From: Lepiota brunneoincarnata
Lineage: Eukaryota; Basidiomycota; Agaricomycetes; Agaricales; Agaricaceae
Length of the DNA stretch: 64,000 nucleotides
Reading direction: 5' to 3'
NCBI GenBank assembly: GCA_023014365.1
Contig: JAEBUN010000027.1
Coordinates: 124,001-188,000, forward strand
Below, piece after piece: positions 1 to 9,550 of this stretch. Each line of letters begins with the position of its first letter. The stretch's first letter is position 1. The notes beneath the pieces are model-generated. The model worked only from the letters and a program-made list of their open reading frames with translations, had not been told where the DNA came from and made no database searches. Made by a program: the position numbers and the translations under genes.

Positions 1-1302
1 TTTTTGAAGGAAGCAGTAGATGAAGAAGAGTTATGGGAATGAAGGACAAGGAAGAGTTTGAAGAAACAAGGGAAGGGAAAGAAGAGACGAGAACGGAGTA
101 GTAGTGAGGAGTTGGAGGAGTCATCTGTTGAGATGTTGACAGATGAAGAGTCCAGTGAGGAAGAGGGATGATGATGATATAGGCAAAAGGCTGGAAAAAC
201 AAAGAAGGAGGTGAGAACGAGGAAGGTAAAGGTTGAAGAGGAGAAGGAAAAGAAGAAGGGAGGAGTGATGGATGAGGTTGAAGAACTCATGAGGAAACTA
301 CATGGGCTAGAGGTAACCGAAGCAACATACATGGCAACTTACGCCCAGCTAGTTTTGGTAGCCCCAACTGTCACCGAACACATTTCACCACCAGCACAAT
401 GGATACTGACAGCATCAACAACAGCCTTCATGTGAAATCAGCCAGGACGTGGGGTGCCCATGACACCCCAGAACTACACATGCCTCATGTGTAAAGATCC
501 CTCACATAGGCTTCAAGCATGCCCCATCGCAGCTGAGTATGTTCAAGCAGGTTGATTACTTATCCTAGCTGGAGGGTACCATGTACATGGAGATGGCTTG
601 CATATTGAACAACATCCAGGAGGGTTCAAAGGAGCTATAGATCAGAAGTGGGGGAGACCACTACAGGCAACCCCCAGTGCGAGTATAACACCACTGGTAC
701 CAGCCCCAACCCCTTCATCTATACCACTTACCTCATATGTTTCAGCACAAGAGATGGAGACTGGAGAAGAAGGATTTGTGTGGGGAGCAATAGTCAAGTT
801 GGAGGAGTTGGGAAATGAGAAGAAGTCAGAAGTGGAAGGGATGGTGATGACGAGAGCACAAGAGAAGAGAGGAGCTGGGAAGAGTAGTGAAGAGTCAGTA
901 GAGACTAGGGAAGAAGGACGAAAGGAGGAAGCAGCCAAGACGCACCCAGCATACAAACTCAAGTCAAAAATCTCAAGCACATCAATAATGCAAGGGATCT
1001 ACAAATGCATACTTGAAGCTGAAGTCCCTAAAGTCACCGTAAAGGAGTTACTATCGATCAGTGGGGACCTTCACAAACTCATGATTGACAACACATGTAC
1101 ACAGAAAGCTCTGATGATGGGAGCTGTTGTAGCAGCAGTACCTGGGATGTTGCTCGAGTTTACAACACCACTTTGAGAGGTGGAAGTGACAGTGAAAGGG
1201 ACAGAGGGAAAGAGAGCAGTTGAGATGGGACTGTTGGATGAAGGGTCAGAGATTGTATTGGTGAGACAGGATTTATGTGATGAGTTGGGGATAAAGGTGA
1301 AT
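1..1302 (+). pseudogene. E0 gag 3' part and first half of the protease
   Basis: The block encodes a charged, Lys/Glu-rich gag linker, then a CX2CX4HX4C zinc knuckle at about 481-522, then a long acidic stretch. The start of an aspartic protease lies at 1180-1302, with a DEGSEI-type active-site motif rather than the usual DSGA. The reading frame is broken by several stops, for example TGA at 553-555 after the knuckle, where related elements would have Arg. The protease is cut at 1302 by E1 and continues at 9551. The zinc knuckle would bind genomic RNA and the protease would mature Gag-Pol. The first 210 bases contain only the frameshifted upstream gag linker. Confidence 0.75.
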
Positions 1303-2000
1303 TGTTATGAACAGTCCAGACCGGGAGGAACAAGAATTACTGTTCGACTTTACAAGATGGGTACAGGAGACTACAGACCAACTACGGGCACAAGAATACG
1401 AAGACGAGGAAGGGGAATACTACACCGCCATGCAGGACCTGGCGAGAGAAGCAGGAATGGAGATAACCTTGGAGGATATATTGGAATACCCCGAGGACGA
1501 AGAAGATAACCATGGATCAACCGATCCAACCTCCGATACGGATGGAAGCACTGAGAGAATGGAGAGCGAGAACGGAGAGGACTCCATGGAGATACAATCG
1601 GGAGAAGGAGATTATGAGTCAGAAGAAAGCGATGGAACATCGCACAGCAGTAGCGAGAGTACTGACTCATTGTAATATAAATAACACTAGGATGCCATCA
1701 GCCAGGATGTGCATCATGGTCAGGACTGCGGACGACCAGTAGAACAGCCAAGTAACCTATAACGAGTATATAGCACCTCATAGGTATATAAGGCCTGTAC
1801 AAGTAGAGATTAAAGCCCTAAGCTTTAATCTTGTTAACAGCGGTCGTTTACCTCTCTGCCTTAACTTGGCGTCTTCCCTCGTTATCTCATTGAGCGCGAT
1901 CCACTAAGCTCTATAAGGCTAACCGTCTCGGACACCTTGTAGAGTGATTGAAGGCCGTCTCCAGTTATCCTCGGATACAGAAGGAGCACGGATCTTAACA
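1303..2000 (+). repeat. E1 5' LTR (698 bp)
   Basis: The LTR runs from TGTTATGAAC to GATCTTAACA, with a 5-bp inverted terminal repeat TGTTA/TAACA. A TATA box sits at 1785-1791. U3 contains an open frame of 122 codons (1307-1675) that in the 3' copy forms the C-terminus of ORF4. In this 5' copy that frame lies upstream of the TATA box and would not be transcribed from its own promoter. Confidence 0.95.
1785..1831 (+). promoter_or_regulatory. E1 TATA box and predicted RNA 5' end
   Basis: TATATAA lies at 1785-1791. AAGCTTTAATCT at 1820-1831, 35 nt downstream, is exactly complementary to the PBS at 2003-2014, so the transcript probably starts at or near 1820. The segment also forms a perfect 10-bp hairpin stem, AGATTAAAGC (1807-1816) with GCTTTAATCT (1822-1831). 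Confidence 0.75.
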
Positions 2001-2002
2001 TT

Positions 2003-2014
2003 AGATTAAAGCTT
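2003..2014 (+). other. E1 self-complementary primer-binding site
   Basis: AGATTAAAGCTT begins at the third base after the 5' LTR, where a PBS belongs. It is the exact reverse complement of LTR positions 1820-1831 and does not begin with TGG as a tRNA 3'-end PBS would. This matches Tf1-type self-priming, in which the RNA 5' end folds back as primer. Confidence 0.8.
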
Positions 2015-2207
2015 CCTTTGGACAACCTCCATCGTACACCCCGTGGTATCGGTACGCCTTGTCGCTACCCTTCCACACCGGCAGACGATACGCTTTATTG
2101 CTATCCGAGTGCCAACCGTATCTGACGACACGCCTTGTCGCTGTCCGGTGATACACCCCCGTAGAGCAGGCCACCATACCCTCTACACCCTTGGTCAGAC
2201 GCACCGA

Positions 2208-2325
2208 AAGCGTTGATAGGTCATCCACACCTTTAAGTGTTGATTGGGATAACGCACCCGTAAGCGTTGTATACAGGTCATCCGCACCTTCAAGCGTCGA
2301 TTGGGATAACGCACCCGCAAGCGTT
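2208..2325 (+). repeat. Tandem repeat in E1 leader
   Basis: Two units of about 54-57 bp, each starting AAGCGTTG and containing GATTGGGATAACGCACCC, lie in the untranslated leader between PBS and gag, followed by the start of a third. The rest of 2015-2927 has no supported gene; it is C/A-rich and open in more than one frame. Confidence 0.7.
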
Positions 2326-2927
2326 GTTTATTCACCCTCACCTTCACCTTCGACTTCTTCCCTCTTCACCCTGTCTACAAACCGAAACGACCCCCTTGCC
2401 ACCGACTACGAAGAATCCAACAGTTCTGACTGGTCGACAACCGACTCCGAACCCGACTTCACACCCCCTCCACCACGGACCCTAAAAAGAAAACAAAACC
2501 TATACCCCTCACTCGTTCACCCTCTGGTTCCGCACCGTACCCTACACAACCTACCGAGAGAATTCAACGTCGAACAGAAGACCCAGGATACCCAGCACCC
2601 CCAGCATCAGTTCTTCAATCCCTACCTAAACAACCACCACCTGAAAGAACTGCCACCTCTACCCGCTCAAAGCTCGGGGAGCCGATTCATAGAACATCTA
2701 CCCCATCCTCCGGTCCTCAACCCTCAACAAGTACAAGAACTAGCGACAACACTTCGCAACAGAAACCCCCAAGAACATTCTCACCCCTCACATCACCACT
2801 TGGATCACCGGTACACTCACCGCCTCGATCCAGTTCCCCTGTACAATCCGAACCATCCGAAGTTAGCCCCACTACCGGGTCTATTCACACTTCCGACGAG
2901 GAATCCACAACCTCTGACATTAACAAT

Positions 2928-4052
2928 ATGGCCTCCTCCGCAAAAATTAACACACCCCCAACCTTTAACGGAGAGACCGACTACTTCCGCCTCTGGAAGG
3001 ATGCAGTACAACTATATATCGATGCAAAGCCAGGAGCCTTTTCCGATGACAAAACCAAGATACAATTCGCCCTTTCATACATGTCCACCGGCCCCGCCGC
3101 AACATGGAGAGGAGCATTCTTGGAATCAAACAAAGAACTTGATGGAAGCCAGACCCTTCCGACATGGAAGAAATTTCTCGAAGGACTCGATACATCCTTC
3201 GCCCCAAACAATGTCCCCGCCGATGCAATGGACAGAATCCGCCACCTCAAACAGAATGGACGATATATCGATGATTACATATCCCAGTTCCAGATACTCG
3301 CCTATCAGGCCGACCTTGGAGATGGAGTGGCGGCGGTCAACTATTTCAAGAACGGGCTGGATCGCCCCGTCGCAATCAAGACAATTAGCCTCAATCCAGG
3401 AAACAAACTCAGCGACTGGTTCAAGCAAGCTCGAACAGCATATCAAATACTACAAACTCAACGCGACTATATGCAAACTCGAGGAACTCCCTCGTTTCCA
3501 ACGACTTCGCGCACTCGCCCATTTAAAGGGAAAAGAAATGCTTTTACGCGCCGTGTCCCACTGCCCTATCAAGCAACAGACCCTAACGCAATGGATATTG
3601 ACCAACTCGCCGAAGCAGTCTACAACCTCGACTTTGAGGACGAGCCAGATCTACTCGCCGAGGAAGCTGATGAAGACGAGGAGACCGAAGAAGACAGACT
3701 CCACCAGTTGGTACAAGAACGCACCCGCGAAGCCCTCAATGCAATCCTCACGGACGCCCAAAGAAAGGATCTCAAAGAAAGGAGATGCTTCAACTGCCGC
3801 AAGACTGGACACTTCGCCCGCGAATGCCCCACCAAGAAGACAATATATCGCCGATCCGAATTACCCCGCAATTTGGATGCCAGAAACCGGTCAAATGCGA
3901 TATCCAGAAGAAGACAAGCAAGCTACAGGAAAAAGAACTCGCTATACAACATACTAGAAGATGCAACCGACGAAGAAGTCGAGGACATCTACGAACATTT
4001 TGCAAATGAATCCAACCACCCAGATGCCCCTCTGGTTAAGGATTTTGCCTAA
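2928..4052 (+). CDS. gag: E1 Gag
   Basis: This is a 374-residue Gag. Residues about 1-165 match the retrotransposon capsid fold of fungal gypsy elements, with the PPTFNGE and W..F...L pattern. An acidic linker follows. A single zinc knuckle CX2CX4HX4C (CFNCRKTGHFAREC) lies at about residues 287-300. It would form virus-like particles and package element RNA. The ATG at 2928 is the first Met in a frame already open from about 2430, so an upstream non-AUG start cannot be excluded. It ends TAA at 4050-4052, three codons after the slippery heptamer start. The ORF is intact. Confidence 0.92.
   Translation: MASSAKINTPPTFNGETDYFRLWKDAVQLYIDAKPGAFSDDKTKIQFALSYMSTGPAATWRGAFLESNKELDGSQTLPTWKKFLEGLDTSFAPNNVPADAMDRIRHLKQNGRYIDDYISQFQILAYQADLGDGVAAVNYFKNGLDRPVAIKTISLNPGNKLSDWFKQARTAYQILQTQRDYMQTRGTPSFPTTSRTRPFKGKRNAFTRRVPLPYQATDPNAMDIDQLAEAVYNLDFEDEPDLLAEEADEDEETEEDRLHQLVQERTREALNAILTDAQRKDLKERRCFNCRKTGHFARECPTKKTIYRRSELPRNLDARNRSNAISRRRQASYRKKNSLYNILEDATDEEVEDIYEHFANESNHPDAPLVKDFA
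4040..4052 (+). promoter_or_regulatory. E1 -1 ribosomal frameshift site
   Basis: In gag the codons are GAT TTT GCC TAA, with heptamer GGATTTT at 4040-4046. The pol frame is -1. The previous stop in the -1 frame is TAA at 4037-4039, immediately before the heptamer, so slippage must occur within 4040-4052. GGAUUUU is a known -1 slippery site in plant dianthoviruses. Confidence 0.7.
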
Positions 4053-7000
4053 GGAGACTAGCCACCACGTCTAGCCCTCCACCAAGACCTCCTTCCCTTT
4101 CCTATTCACAAAATGATATTAATGTTGTAAAGTTACAGGAATCGTCAGCACGCGTAATACATCTACCCTGTCGAATCCGAAAACACAAATTCACTAAGGA
4201 AGGACCCGAAAGCGTGGAACTACTCGCCCTACTCGACTCAGGAGCAGCAGGAAACTTCATTGACCCCGGAATGGTCAAACAACATTCATTCAAAACAACA
4301 CCCCTCGATCGACCCATCGAAGTACGAAATGCCGATGGATCTGTTAACGAAAATGGAACAGCCACCCACTATACGACCCTCAACCTAACGGTTAACGGGA
4401 AAAATATGGAGATCAAACCAAAAGTAGTCTCCCTCGGAAGCCCAAGACTCATCCTTGGATTCCCTTGGCTTGCAGAACACAACCCAGACATCGACTGGGA
4501 TGCCAAACAACTACGCTGGAGAAACGAACGTTGGGACAACACTATATTCCGAGAACTCATCCAATCCATGGAACCCGATTGGATCTACAACGACCAACTC
4601 AACCACATCTCCACACTAGAGCCCACAAGCTTCGAAGAAATCAACTTCAAAGCCTCCGCATCACAATTCCTTGCCGTACAACACGGAGAAAAGAAAAACG
4701 ACGACCCAAGAAAAGTCGTACCCACGGAATTCCACGAATACCTCCCAGTATTTAGCAAGAAACAAGCCGAACGATTCCCCCCACAACGACCATGGGATCA
4801 CAAAATTGAACTCAAGGAATCATTCAAACCAATTGCCATGAAGTCCTACCGACTCTCCCTCAATGAAGAAAAAGAACTCGACACGTTCCTAGAAGAAAAC
4901 CTTCAAAAGGGATACATTCGACCATCCGAATCGCCAATGGCATCACCTTTCTTCTTCGTAGGAAAGAAAGACGGAAAACTACGCCCCTGTCAAGACTACA
5001 GGTACCTCAACGAGCATACCGTCAAAAATGCATACAACCTTCCCCTCATCTCTCATATTCTCGACAAACTCCGAGGATCAAAATACTTTACCAAACTTGA
5101 CGTACGAGCAGGATACAACAACATCCGCATACGCAAAGGAGATGAATGGAAAGGAGCCTTCAGGACACCCCGAGGATTATTCGAACCCACGGTTATGTTC
5201 TTTGGAATGTGTAACTCCCCAGCAACATTCCAAACCATGATGGACTCATTATTCCGAAAACTCATTGACAATGGAGGAGTAATCGTTTACATGGACGACA
5301 TCCTCATTCACGCAAAAACAAAACAAGAACTTCGACGCCTCACAAGAGAAGTACTCAAGATACTCAAGGACAACGACCTATACCTCAAAACCGAGAAATG
5401 CGAATTTGAACGACAACGACTCGAATATCTAGGAGTTATTATCACTCCCGACTCAGTTTCGATGGACCCAGCAAAGCTCAAAGGCATCGCTGAATGGCCA
5501 ACACCAACTACCCCGCGCGACGTACGAAAATTCATAGGATTTTGCAACTTCTATCGAAAATTCATACACCAATACGCCACATGGGCAAAACCTCTCAATG
5601 CCCTAATGTCCAAAACCAAGAAATTCGAATGGACAGAAGAATGCCAGAACGCCTTCGATACCCTCAAAAGAAAATTCCAAAGCGAACCGGTATTAATGGT
5701 CCCCGACCGAGACAAACCCTTCGAAATCGAATGCGACGCATCACTATTCGCATCAGGAGCAGTCCTACTTCAACGCGACAACAATGGAGTTAAACACCCA
5801 GTCGCATACTTCTCAAAAGGATTCTCACCAGCAGAACGCAACTATCATTGCTCCGAACAGGAACTCTTCGCCATTATCCGAGCACTCAAAGAATGGCGCC
5901 ACCACATAGAAGGATCATCACACAAGACCATCGTATGGTCAGATCACGACAACCTTCGCCGCTGGAGAAAACCTGAAGACCTCAGCAGACGACAAGCCCG
6001 ATGGATTGCCTACATGCAACGATTCGACATCGAAATCCGACATATCCCTGGAAAGAAAAACGGACCAGCAGATGCCCTTTCCAGACGACCCGATCATGAA
6101 CCCAAGACAAGAGACAACAAACAAGTCGTTGCACTCCCTGACAAATTCTTCACCCCAGAACAGCCACAACATATCCATATTATCGACGAAAACACTAAAA
6201 AGGAAATAAAAGAGCTGTGGAAGAAAAGGAAACAAACCGACATAGCCCAAGAAGACGACTCAGGACACCCACGAGTTCAAGGAAAACTATTTATACCACA
6301 AGATTTGCACCTCAGACGCCGCTTACTGCAAAGAGTACACGACTCACCCACCGCAGGACACCCTGGAATCGCAGAAACAACTAGAAAACTCCAGGAATAC
6401 GCCTACTGGCCCGGGATGCGATCATTTGTCAAAAACTACGTCAAAGGATGTGGCGCTTGCCAACAATACAAGATCAATCGCCACCCCCTAAAACCACCAC
6501 TTCAACCTATCCCTGGACCCCGTTCTACCCGTCCATTCTCGAACATCTCGATGGATCTTATCACAGACCTACCCCCGGACGGACCCCATGATTCTATACT
6601 GGTCGTGGTCGACCAGCTTACGAAGGGGATAATTCTAGAACCTACTGCGAAAACCGCCAACGCGGACAAGATCGCCGAAATTCTTATCAAACGGCTATTC
6701 TCTAGATTTGGCCTTCCCGAGAAAGTTCCTCAGTGATCGCGACCCCAGATTCGCTGCCAAATCCATGAAAGAATTCTACAAACAACTCGGAATCGAACAA
6801 GCACTCTCTACCGCCTACCACCCCCAGACAGACGGACAAACAGAGCGATTCAATCAAGAAATAGAACTCTACCTTGGCATCTATTGCTCATCGAACCCGA
6901 ACAAATGGGTAAAGGCACTCCCACTCCTGGAATATGTCCACAACTCGAAAACACACGCTGAACACCAACATACCCCATTTGAACTCCTCTATGGATCAAG

Positions 7001-7709
7001 CCCCAAAGGATTTCCGACCTCCGAGGAGCCAACGAACATTCCAGCAATAGGAGAGAAGTTTAAATACCTCGCCAAGATACGCCAAGAAGCCCAAGCTGCG
7101 CATGAACAAGCCAGACTAAAAATGGCTGCAAGATATAACCGGCCAGATATCAATCTAAAAGTTGGACAGAAGGTTTGGCTCGACAACCGCAACCTCCCAA
7201 TTCAGTACGCCTCAAAGAAACTGGCCCAACGCCGAGAAGGTCCCTTCACCATAACAAGAAAACTCGGACCTGTTACCTACGAACTAAAATTACCCATCAA
7301 ATGGAAGATCCACAACAAGTTTCATGCGAGCCTCCTAATGCCTGCAGAAGAGAACGACACACATGGGGAATACAACACAGCCCCACCACCCGACCTTGTA
7401 AATGGAGAAGAAGAATACGAGGTCGAGTCAATACTGCGCCACAGAAAATTCCGGAACAAGTATCAATTCCTAGTCAGATGGAAAGGATACCTTCCCACCG
7501 AGGATTCCTGGGAGCCAGAAGCAAACCTGGAGAACGCCAAGGAAGTCATTGAAGAATATAAAAGGGCCCACAAACTAGACAACCCCACCAATGACCCAAC
7601 CACCCAACACTCGAGCAACCACTCCAGACCTCCCAGAGCCAGACAACGATGGACGCCTTCTCATCCGGGAAAGAATCATATCCCTGGCGAACCGCGTCGA
7701 AGGAAATAG
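4040..7709 (+). pseudogene. pol: E1 Pol (protease-RT-RNase H-integrase-chromodomain), one frameshift
   Basis: The protease motif LLDSGAAGNF lies at about 4229-4258. RT spans about 4800-5500 with YMDD at 5288-5299. RNase H spans about 5700-6090. The integrase HHCC zinc domain is at about 6330-6470, followed by a DDE core and then a chromodomain with the WKGY and SWEP motifs at about 7410-7570. The first frame ends at 6736 and the second opens at 6708. A one-base insertion near 6722, just before SDRDPRF, breaks integrase ahead of its second catalytic Asp. Apart from this the polyprotein is full length. The chromodomain places E1 among chromoviruses and would target insertion to marked chromatin. 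Confidence 0.9.
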
Positions 7710-8805
7710 CCAACCTAACCCTGCCACCAATACCGTTGACGACCAACCAGACAGGACCAACAGTCCTTATATCATCCGGCATACCTTCCTTCCCTCCAAC
7801 CAACCCGAGATACGATCCATCCTTTTACACGAAGTTCCCTTTCATATTACCGGAACCCGTCTTAAACGCAGTCCAGCGATGGTACCCCTGGTCGACACCT
7901 GCTGGAAGACATTTACTGCTCTTCTGTATCACAAGCGCCTCGTCCACGACCGAACAACAGAATTCGAAGAACTATGCGCCACTATTCTTTCTAGCACAAC
8001 AGAGGAACAGGACCGCAATACCATTTCTGCCATGCTATCAACCGCTCTCACCGAATTCCCGTTCGAGAGTCCGATCCCAAGCCCGAGCAATGGAAGCGGA
8101 AGTCAGGACCGCCCTATCCTACCTATCGGGACCACCACCCAACCTTCCAACCCTCCCATGGTGGATACGAGTAACCAACCATCAAGTGTTGTACAAGCTA
8201 TATCTGCTTCTAATGACGCCCCCATCGGGACTACCACCACTCACTTATCCACCACCCGAACTCGCTGCAATTGCTGCCGTCGATTCGGCCATATCAAAGC
8301 AGGATGCCCGCGCTACCAATGTCGATATTGTCGAAAGATTGCCCCAGGCCATTACGAGAAGCACTGCGAGAGAAACCCTTACCAGCATCAACCCGCAAGT
8401 ATGGTACCTGGCCTGTATCGCCGCCCACGAGGAATACCAAGCAGAGCTCGATCCCTCACACGCGAAACCACAAACAACAATATTCGACACATTGTTGCAA
8501 GCACCGAGCAGCGCCCCGCTTCAGCCAGACCCCTCCGCACCCGAATTCAAAATGCCCCCGTCGTCATTCCGACCACCAACGCCACCACCACATCTGCTAG
8601 TGGAAGCCACCGACTTCCTGAATCGATCCTTCGGCACACCCGCCACCATTCACTCCAGAGAACCCATCGTCATCGACCTCACCCAAGACCCGCCATCCCC
8701 AGACCACCAAGTTACCGAAGCGACTCCCCAGAACCCGACCCATACTTCGACTGGGACCCCATCGCCGAATCAAACATTACAGGAGAGCCTGTCGGACTAT
8801 ACTGA
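7591..8805 (+). CDS. E1 ORF3: zinc-knuckle accessory protein
   Basis: This 404-residue ORF overlaps the end of pol. It has a helical N-terminal half with a W-T-F-T-A-L-L-Y segment, a Thr/Pro-rich linker, then a cysteine block CX2CX4HX4C followed directly by CX2CX6HX4C. The tail ends SNITGEPVGLY. E2 carries a homologue in the same place with the same order and the same SNITGEP tail, which argues that the frame is real. It occupies the position of env or accessory genes in other retroelements, but no membrane or signal segment is visible. A role as a second nucleic-acid-binding or gag-like protein is inference. ORF4 overlaps nearly all of it in the +1 frame. Confidence 0.7.
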   Translation: MTQPPNTRATTPDLPEPDNDGRLLIRERIISLANRVEGNSQPNPATNTVDDQPDRTNSPYIIRHTFLPSNQPEIRSILLHEVPFHITGTRLKRSPAMVPLVDTCWKTFTALLYHKRLVHDRTTEFEELCATILSSTTEEQDRNTISAMLSTALTEFPFESPIPSPSNGSGSQDRPILPIGTTTQPSNPPMVDTSNQPSSVVQAISASNDAPIGTTTTHLSTTRTRCNCCRRFGHIKAGCPRYQCRYCRKIAPGHYEKHCERNPYQHQPASMVPGLYRRPRGIPSRARSLTRETTNNNIRHIVASTEQRPASARPLRTRIQNAPVVIPTTNATTTSASGSHRLPESILRHTRHHSLQRTHRHRPHPRPAIPRPPSYRSDSPEPDPYFDWDPIAESNITGEPVGLY

Positions 8806-9220
8806 GGATATGTCTGATGAGGACATCAGACCTTACGAAGGGGATAATGTTATGAACAGTCCAGACCGGGAGGAACAAGAATTACTGTTCGACTTTACAA
8901 GATGGGTACAGGAGACTACAGACCAACTACGGGCACAAGAATACGAAGACGAGGAAGGGGAATACTACACCGCCATGCAGGACCTGGCGAGAGAAGCAGG
9001 AATGGAGATAACCTTGGAGGATATATTGGAATACCCCGAGGACGAAGAAGATAACCATGGATCAACCGATCCAACCTCCGATACGGATGGAAGCACTGAG
9101 AGAATGGAGAGCGAGAACGGAGAGGACTCCATGGAGATACAATCGGGAGAAGGAGATTATGAGTCAGAAGAAAGCGATGGAACATCGCACAGCAGTAGCG
9201 AGAGTACTGACTCATTGTAA
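7649..9220 (+). CDS. E1 ORF4: overlapping protein whose C-terminus lies in U3 of the 3' LTR
   Basis: This is a 523-residue ORF in the +1 frame relative to ORF3. It starts 58 nt after ORF3 and continues past it, across the polypurine tract and 373 nt into the 3' LTR. The N-terminal 400 residues are Pro/Ser/Thr-rich and carry VIDLTQDPP. The LTR-encoded last 122 residues are strongly acidic with a WVQET segment and Ser/Glu runs. A diverged solo LTR at 23602-24287 keeps this LTR-encoded frame with mostly synonymous differences, so the tail is probably translated and selected. No known family was recognised. The layout recalls nef and sag genes of retroviruses, which also extend into U3, but no homology is implied. 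Confidence 0.65.
   Translation: MDAFSSGKESYPWRTASKEIANLTLPPIPLTTNQTGPTVLISSGIPSFPPTNPRYDPSFYTKFPFILPEPVLNAVQRWYPWSTPAGRHLLLFCITSASSTTEQQNSKNYAPLFFLAQQRNRTAIPFLPCYQPLSPNSRSRVRSQARAMEAEVRTALSYLSGPPPNLPTLPWWIRVTNHQVLYKLYLLLMTPPSGLPPLTYPPPELAAIAAVDSAISKQDARATNVDIVERLPQAITRSTARETLTSINPQVWYLACIAAHEEYQAELDPSHAKPQTTIFDTLLQAPSSAPLQPDPSAPEFKMPPSSFRPPTPPPHLLVEATDFLNRSFGTPATIHSREPIVIDLTQDPPSPDHQVTEATPQNPTHTSTGTPSPNQTLQESLSDYTEDMSDEDIRPYEGDNVMNSPDREEQELLFDFTRWVQETTDQLRAQEYEDEEGEYYTAMQDLAREAGMEITLEDILEYPEDEEDNHGSTDPTSDTDGSTERMESENGEDSMEIQSGEGDYESEESDGTSHSSSESTDSL
8837..8844 (+). other. E1 polypurine tract
   Basis: GAAGGGGA lies 3 nt before the 3' LTR (TGTTATG at 8848), the expected plus-strand primer position. 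It is inside the ORF4 reading frame. Confidence 0.7.
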
Positions 9221-9545
9221 TATAAATAACACTAGGATGCCATCAGCCAGGATGTGCATCATGGTCAGGACTGCGGACGACCAGTAGAACAGCCAAGTAA
9301 CCTATAACGAGTATATAGCACCTCATAGGTATATAAGGCCTGTACAAGTAGAGATTAAAGCCCTAAGCTTTAATCTTGTTAACAGCGGTCGTTTACCTCT
9401 CTGCCTTAACTTGGCGTCTTCCCTCGTTATCTCATTGAGCGCGATCCACTAAGCTCTATAAGGCTAACCGTCTCGGACACCTTGTAGAGTGATTGAAGGC
9501 CGTCTCCAGTTATCCTCGGATACAGAAGGAGCACGGATCTTAACA
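8848..9545 (+). repeat. E1 3' LTR (698 bp)
   Basis: It matches the 5' LTR with an offset of exactly 7545 bases and no difference found by eye. It carries the last 373 nt of ORF4 in U3 and is followed by the TGAAT duplication at 9546-9550. Confidence 0.95.
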
Positions 9546-9550
9546 TGAAT

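Larger units (their letters stand above)
1303..9545 (+). mobile_element. E1: near-intact Ty3/gypsy chromovirus
   Basis: The element is 8243 bp, bounded by 698-bp LTRs that look identical by eye, both starting TGTTATG and ending TTAACA. It is flanked by a perfect 5-bp target duplication, TGAAT. Order is LTR, self-type PBS, gag, protease, RT, RNase H, integrase, chromodomain, two overlapping extra ORFs, polypurine tract, LTR. Identical LTRs imply a very recent insertion, the youngest datable one in the window. The only clear lesion is one frameshift in integrase near 6722, which could be real or a sequence error. The extra ORFs are homologous in layout to those of E2. Confidence 0.95.

Noticed and set aside
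1371..1670. 99-codon antisense frame in the E1 LTR (also 8916-9215)
   Set aside because: It is the mirror of the sense U3 frame, which shows the synonymous-change pattern; no independent support.
2001..2020. tRNA-type primer-binding site in E1-E5
   Set aside because: The bases after the LTRs do not begin with TGG, whereas each matches the element's own LTR perfectly.
2191..3957. 588-codon open frame overlapping E1 gag
   Set aside because: It starts at a non-ATG codon, has no ATG for about 800 nt, and overlaps the well-supported gag. A/C-rich composition explains the lack of stops.
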